From NCBI GenBank assembly GCA_025924435.1, contig JAICIL010000176.1:1-9207 (forward strand): a stretch of 9,207 nt of DNA, given 5' to 3'. Positions 6,571 to 9,207 of the stretch are shown here, one piece after another. Under the pieces are notes generated by a model that made no database searches, was not told the origin of the DNA, and saw only the letters and a list, made by a program, of their open reading frames with translations. Numbering within the stretch: position 1 is the stretch's first letter; each line of letters begins with the position of its first letter. Position numbers and translations under genes: made by a program. Source of the stretch: Chloroflexia bacterium. Its GTDB lineage: Bacteria > Chloroflexota > Chloroflexia > Thermomicrobiales > JALYUS01.

Positions 6571-8079
6571 ATGGCGGCGACGGTCGCACCGCAGCAGGAA
6601 TTGGGCATCCGCACCGTCGGGCATTTCATTGACGGGCAGTTCGTCTACGACGCGGACGAGACCTTCGAGACATTGAACCCGGCGGACAACAGCGTGATCG
6701 CGAAGATCACGAAGGGCACGCGGGCCGACCTCGACCGGGCGATTCGCGCCGCGCGCAAGGCGTTCGACGAAGGGCCGTGGCCGCGTATGCGACCGGCGGA
6801 ACGCGCCCGTATCCTCCGCAAGGTCGGCGATCTGATTACGGAGCGCGCGCCGGAGATCGCGCGCATCGAGACGATGGACACCGGCCTGCCGATCGCGCAG
6901 ACCGGCGGCGCGCAGATTCCGCGCGCGGCGGACAACTTCTATTTCTTCGCCGAGATGGCGAACCACATGGACGGCGCGGCCTACCACAGCGCCGACTACC
7001 TGAACTACACGATCCAGCGCCCCGCCGGTGTCGCGGGCCTCATCACACCGTGGAACCTGCCCTTCATGCTCACCTCGTGGAAGGTCGCGCCCTGCCTCGC
7101 CAGCGGCTGCACCGCCGTCGTCAAGCCCGCCTCGTGGACGCCGCTCTCCAACGAGAAGTTGGCCGAGTGCATCCGCGACGCGGGCGTGCCGGAGGGCGTC
7201 TTCAACCTCGTCTACGGCGCGGGCGAGACAATCGGCATGGGGATGGTCAAGAGTCCGGACGTGCAACTGATCTCCTTCACGGGCGAGACGGTGACAGGGC
7301 GCGCGATCATGCGCGAGGGCGCGGCGACGATGACGCGGTACTCGATGGAACTGGGCGGCAAGTCGCCCATCGTCGTCTTCGCGGACGCCGACTACGAGCG
7401 CGCGCTCGACGCCGCCGTCTTCGGCGTCTACTCGCTCAACGGCGAGCGCTGCACCGCCTCCTCGCGTTGCATCGTCGAGCGGCCGATCTACGATCGCTTC
7501 GTCGCGGACCTCGCGGCGCGCGTCAAGAACATCCGCGTCGGCGACCCGATGGACAAGCGGACGGAGATCGGGTCACTGATCCATCCGAGCCACCTCGCGA
7601 GCGTGCTTGAATACGTCGAGATCGGCAAATCCGAGGGCGCGAAACTCGTCGCGGGCGGCGGGAGGGTGCCGGGGATGGACAAAGGCAACTACATGCAGCC
7701 GACGCTCTTCGCGGACGTGGACAACCGGATGCAGATCGCGCAGGAGGAGGTCTTCGGCCCCGTTCTCGTCGTCATCCCGTTCGATGGCGAGGCGGAGGCG
7801 GTGCGGATCGCCAGCGATGTGAAGTATGGCCTCGCCGGGTACGTCTGGACGCGCGATGTCGCGAAGGCGAACCGGGTGGCGCAGGGCATCCAGTGCGGCA
7901 TGGTCTGGGTGAATTCGCAGAATGTCCGCGACCTCCGCACGCCGTTCGGCGGCGCGAAGGAGAGCGGCATCGGGCGCGAGGGCGGCCACTACTCGTGGGA
8001 GTTCTATTGCGACATGAAAAATATCGCCATCGCCCTCGGCGAGCATCACATCCCGAAATTCGGCGCGGCACAACAGTAG
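6571..8079 (+). CDS. hpaE: 5-carboxymethyl-2-hydroxymuconate-semialdehyde dehydrogenase
   Basis: HpaE is a cytosolic NAD-dependent aldehyde dehydrogenase that oxidises the ring-cleavage semialdehyde (CHMS) to the tricarboxylate acted on by HpaG. The 502-residue product is a full-length ALDH. It has N162 of TPWNLP (oxyanion hole), K185 of VVKPA (cofactor contact), E260 of MELGGKSP (general base), nucleophile C294 in NGERCTASSR, and E393 of EEVFGP. NGERCTASSR is typical of the HpaE subgroup, and the neighbours (HpaG-type before, HpaD after) support the substrate. The start is set by AAAGGAGG 7 bases upstream. It is flanked on both sides by related inverted-repeat elements, which separate it from its neighbours more than usual in a tight operon (175 and 170 bases). 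A generic betaine/aminomuconate-type dehydrogenase is the less likely alternative. Confidence 0.93.
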   Translation: MAATVAPQQELGIRTVGHFIDGQFVYDADETFETLNPADNSVIAKITKGTRADLDRAIRAARKAFDEGPWPRMRPAERARILRKVGDLITERAPEIARIETMDTGLPIAQTGGAQIPRAADNFYFFAEMANHMDGAAYHSADYLNYTIQRPAGVAGLITPWNLPFMLTSWKVAPCLASGCTAVVKPASWTPLSNEKLAECIRDAGVPEGVFNLVYGAGETIGMGMVKSPDVQLISFTGETVTGRAIMREGAATMTRYSMELGGKSPIVVFADADYERALDAAVFGVYSLNGERCTASSRCIVERPIYDRFVADLAARVKNIRVGDPMDKRTEIGSLIHPSHLASVLEYVEIGKSEGAKLVAGGGRVPGMDKGNYMQPTLFADVDNRMQIAQEEVFGPVLVVIPFDGEAEAVRIASDVKYGLAGYVWTRDVAKANRVAQGIQCGMVWVNSQNVRDLRTPFGGAKESGIGREGGHYSWEFYCDMKNIAIALGEHHIPKFGAAQQ

Positions 8080-8085
8080 GGGTCG

Positions 8086-8226
8086 AAACCGAATGAACCG
8101 CAAAGACGCAAAGAGCGCAGAGGACGCAAAGAATGGGAGGAGAGGGATTGTCTTTTCCCACGATATATTCTTCATAGTCTCTTTGCGATCTCTGCATCCT
8201 TTGCGTCTTTGAGGTTCATTCGGTTT
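8086..8226. repeat. Second inverted-repeat element, between hpaE and hpaD (46-bp arms)
   Basis: Bases 8086-8131 and 8181-8226 are inverted copies matching at 40 of 46 positions, with a 49-base middle unlike that of the first element. The left arm has gcaaag/gcagag words at 8100, 8108, 8117 and 8126, the same 8-9-9 spacing as the element at 6392-6544. The arms extend outward by an extra AAACCGAA compared with the first copy. Immediately after the right arm the CGGTTT word recurs (8221-8226 and 8230-8235). The element starts 6 bases after the hpaE stop and ends 12 bases before the hpaD ribosome binding site. Confidence 0.9.
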
Positions 8227-8238
8227 GTCCGGTTTGTC

Positions 8239-8245
8239 AGGAGAG
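8239..8245 (+). promoter_or_regulatory. hpaD ribosome binding site
   Basis: AGGAGAG lies here, and its GGAG core ends 6 bases before the ATG at 8250, which supports that start over the in-frame ATG at 8283. Confidence 0.75.
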
Positions 8246-8249
8246 TGGT

Positions 8250-9207
8250 ATGGCAAGGAGTGAAGGCGCGGTTCGGCTCGATATGCGGGCGCGGGCCGAG
8301 CGGGCGGTGGGGAATGTCGTGCGCGCCGGGCATATCGAGTTCCTCGTCAGCGATCTCGCGCGGGCGCGGGCTTTCTATGTGGACCTGCTCGGCTTCGTGG
8401 AGACGGCTGCGGACAGCGCGCATCTGTACCTGCGCGGCCTCGAAGAACGGACGCATCACTCGCTGATCCTCACGCACGCCCCGCAACCGGGCGTCGCGCA
8501 CCTCGCCTATCGCGTGGCGACCGACGGCGATCTGGACGCGCTCGCGGCGATGGCGGCGGCGCAGGGATTGCCACATCGCTGGCTCGCACCGGGCGAGGAA
8601 GAAGGGCAGGGCCGGGCGATCCGCGTGCAGGACCCCGCCGGTATCCCGACCGAGTTCTACGCCGCGATGGCCCCCGCCGAGCGGCTCTTGCAACGATTCG
8701 ATCTCTACCGGGGCGCGCACATCATGCGGATGGACCACTTCAACATCCAGGTGCCGGATTGCCGGGCGCTGACGGAGTGGTACATGCGCACGCTCGGCTT
8801 CCGCTGCTCCGAATACACCGGCACGGAGGACTCACCGGAACGGCTCTGGGCGGCATGGCTGCACCGCAAAGGCTCGGTGCACGATGTGGCGATCATGAAT
8901 GGCGTCGGGCCGCGCGTCCATCACGGCGCGTGGTCGCTCCCCGACGCGCTGGCCGTGCTGCGCTGCTGCGACGTGCTGGCGGGCGCGAGCATGGGCGACG
9001 CGATCGAGCGCGGGCCGGGGCGGCACGGCATCGCCAATGCCCTCTTCCTCTATCTGCGCGACCCGGACGGCAACCGCATCGAACTCTACGCCTGCGACTA
9101 CCTGACCGTTGACCCGGACTTCGCGCCGATCCGTTGGACACTCAACGACCCCCGCAGGCAAACCCTCTGGGGCCATTACGTCCCGCGCCGCTGGTTCGAG
9201 GAGGCGA
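8250..9207 (+). CDS. hpaD: 3,4-dihydroxyphenylacetate 2,3-dioxygenase, 3' end beyond window
   Basis: This extradiol dioxygenase cleaves homoprotocatechuate next to its hydroxyls using Fe(II) or Mn(II). The frame is open from 8250 to the window end (319 codons, no stop reached). Two vicinal-oxygen-chelate modules are visible: an N-terminal one from about 25 (AGHIEFLVSDLARARAFY) and the catalytic one from about 160. The metal ligands are H163 (MDHFN), H225 (RVHHGAW) and E278 (NRIELY). Other active-site residues known from Brevibacterium HPCD are all present in register: N165, W203, H211, R254, H259 and Y268. The conserved IERGPGRHG is at 252-260. The protein family is about 360 residues, so roughly 40 residues are missing. 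It lies downstream of hpaE, past an inverted-repeat element. Confidence 0.94.
   Translation, partial: MARSEGAVRLDMRARAERAVGNVVRAGHIEFLVSDLARARAFYVDLLGFVETAADSAHLYLRGLEERTHHSLILTHAPQPGVAHLAYRVATDGDLDALAAMAAAQGLPHRWLAPGEEEGQGRAIRVQDPAGIPTEFYAAMAPAERLLQRFDLYRGAHIMRMDHFNIQVPDCRALTEWYMRTLGFRCSEYTGTEDSPERLWAAWLHRKGSVHDVAIMNGVGPRVHHGAWSLPDALAVLRCCDVLAGASMGDAIERGPGRHGIANALFLYLRDPDGNRIELYACDYLTVDPDFAPIRWTLNDPRRQTLWGHYVPRRWFEEA

Noticed and set aside
5553..6629. A 358-codon minus-strand frame opposite hpaG and the first repeat element.
   Set aside because: It is a shadow of hpaG; part of it translates the repeat element into Arg/Lys- and Leu-rich runs typical of false genes made by such repeats.
8086..8226. 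The repeated gcaaag words as a small CRISPR array.
   Set aside because: The words are 6 bases at 8-9 base spacing with no spacers of useful length, and the overall structure is an inverted repeat.

Overview
The window is high-GC bacterial chromosome with two divergently transcribed blocks that meet in a gap of about 290 bases around position 4560. The FtsH and TilS sequence types, the tilS-hpt-ftsH order and the intergenic '(gcaaag)n' hairpin repeats together suggest a Chloroflexota (Thermomicrobia/Sphaerobacter-like) or similar high-GC lineage. That placement is from memory and is only moderately secure.

Left block, minus strand (4466 down to 1). A good sigma-70-type promoter (TTGACG, 17-base spacer, TACATT) drives a tRNA with anticodon CAU. 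It is followed 26 bases later by tilS (tRNA-Ile lysidine synthetase), then hpt (hypoxanthine/guanine phosphoribosyltransferase) and, after a 158-base gap with its own extended -10 promoter, ftsH (membrane AAA+ zinc protease). A 25-bp hairpin sits just past the ftsH stop at the window edge. The tilS-hpt-ftsH order is a conserved housekeeping arrangement, also found in Bacillus. The CAU tRNA at its head is notable because TilS must tell the two elongator CAU tRNAs (Ile2 and Met) apart.

Right block, plus strand (4708 to the right edge). Four co-directional genes form part of a homoprotocatechuate (3,4-dihydroxyphenylacetate) meta-cleavage pathway: a DapA-family pyruvate aldolase/lyase, a single-domain fumarylacetoacetate-hydrolase-fold HpaG, the aldehyde dehydrogenase HpaE, and the extradiol dioxygenase HpaD, which is cut by the window end. 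HpaD opens the ring, HpaE oxidises the semialdehyde, HpaG isomerises and/or decarboxylates the product, and an aldolase finishes the route. The gene order is the reverse of the reaction order. The DapA-like protein may stand in for the class II aldolase HpaI. No monooxygenase (HpaBC), HpaF, HpaH or regulator is visible.

The most unusual structure is a pair of related long inverted-repeat elements (6392-6544 and 8086-8226). They fill the two gaps on either side of hpaE, and each ends just before the ribosome binding site of the next gene. I see no CRISPR array, insertion sequence or defence system. The rest is ordinary core and catabolic gene content.
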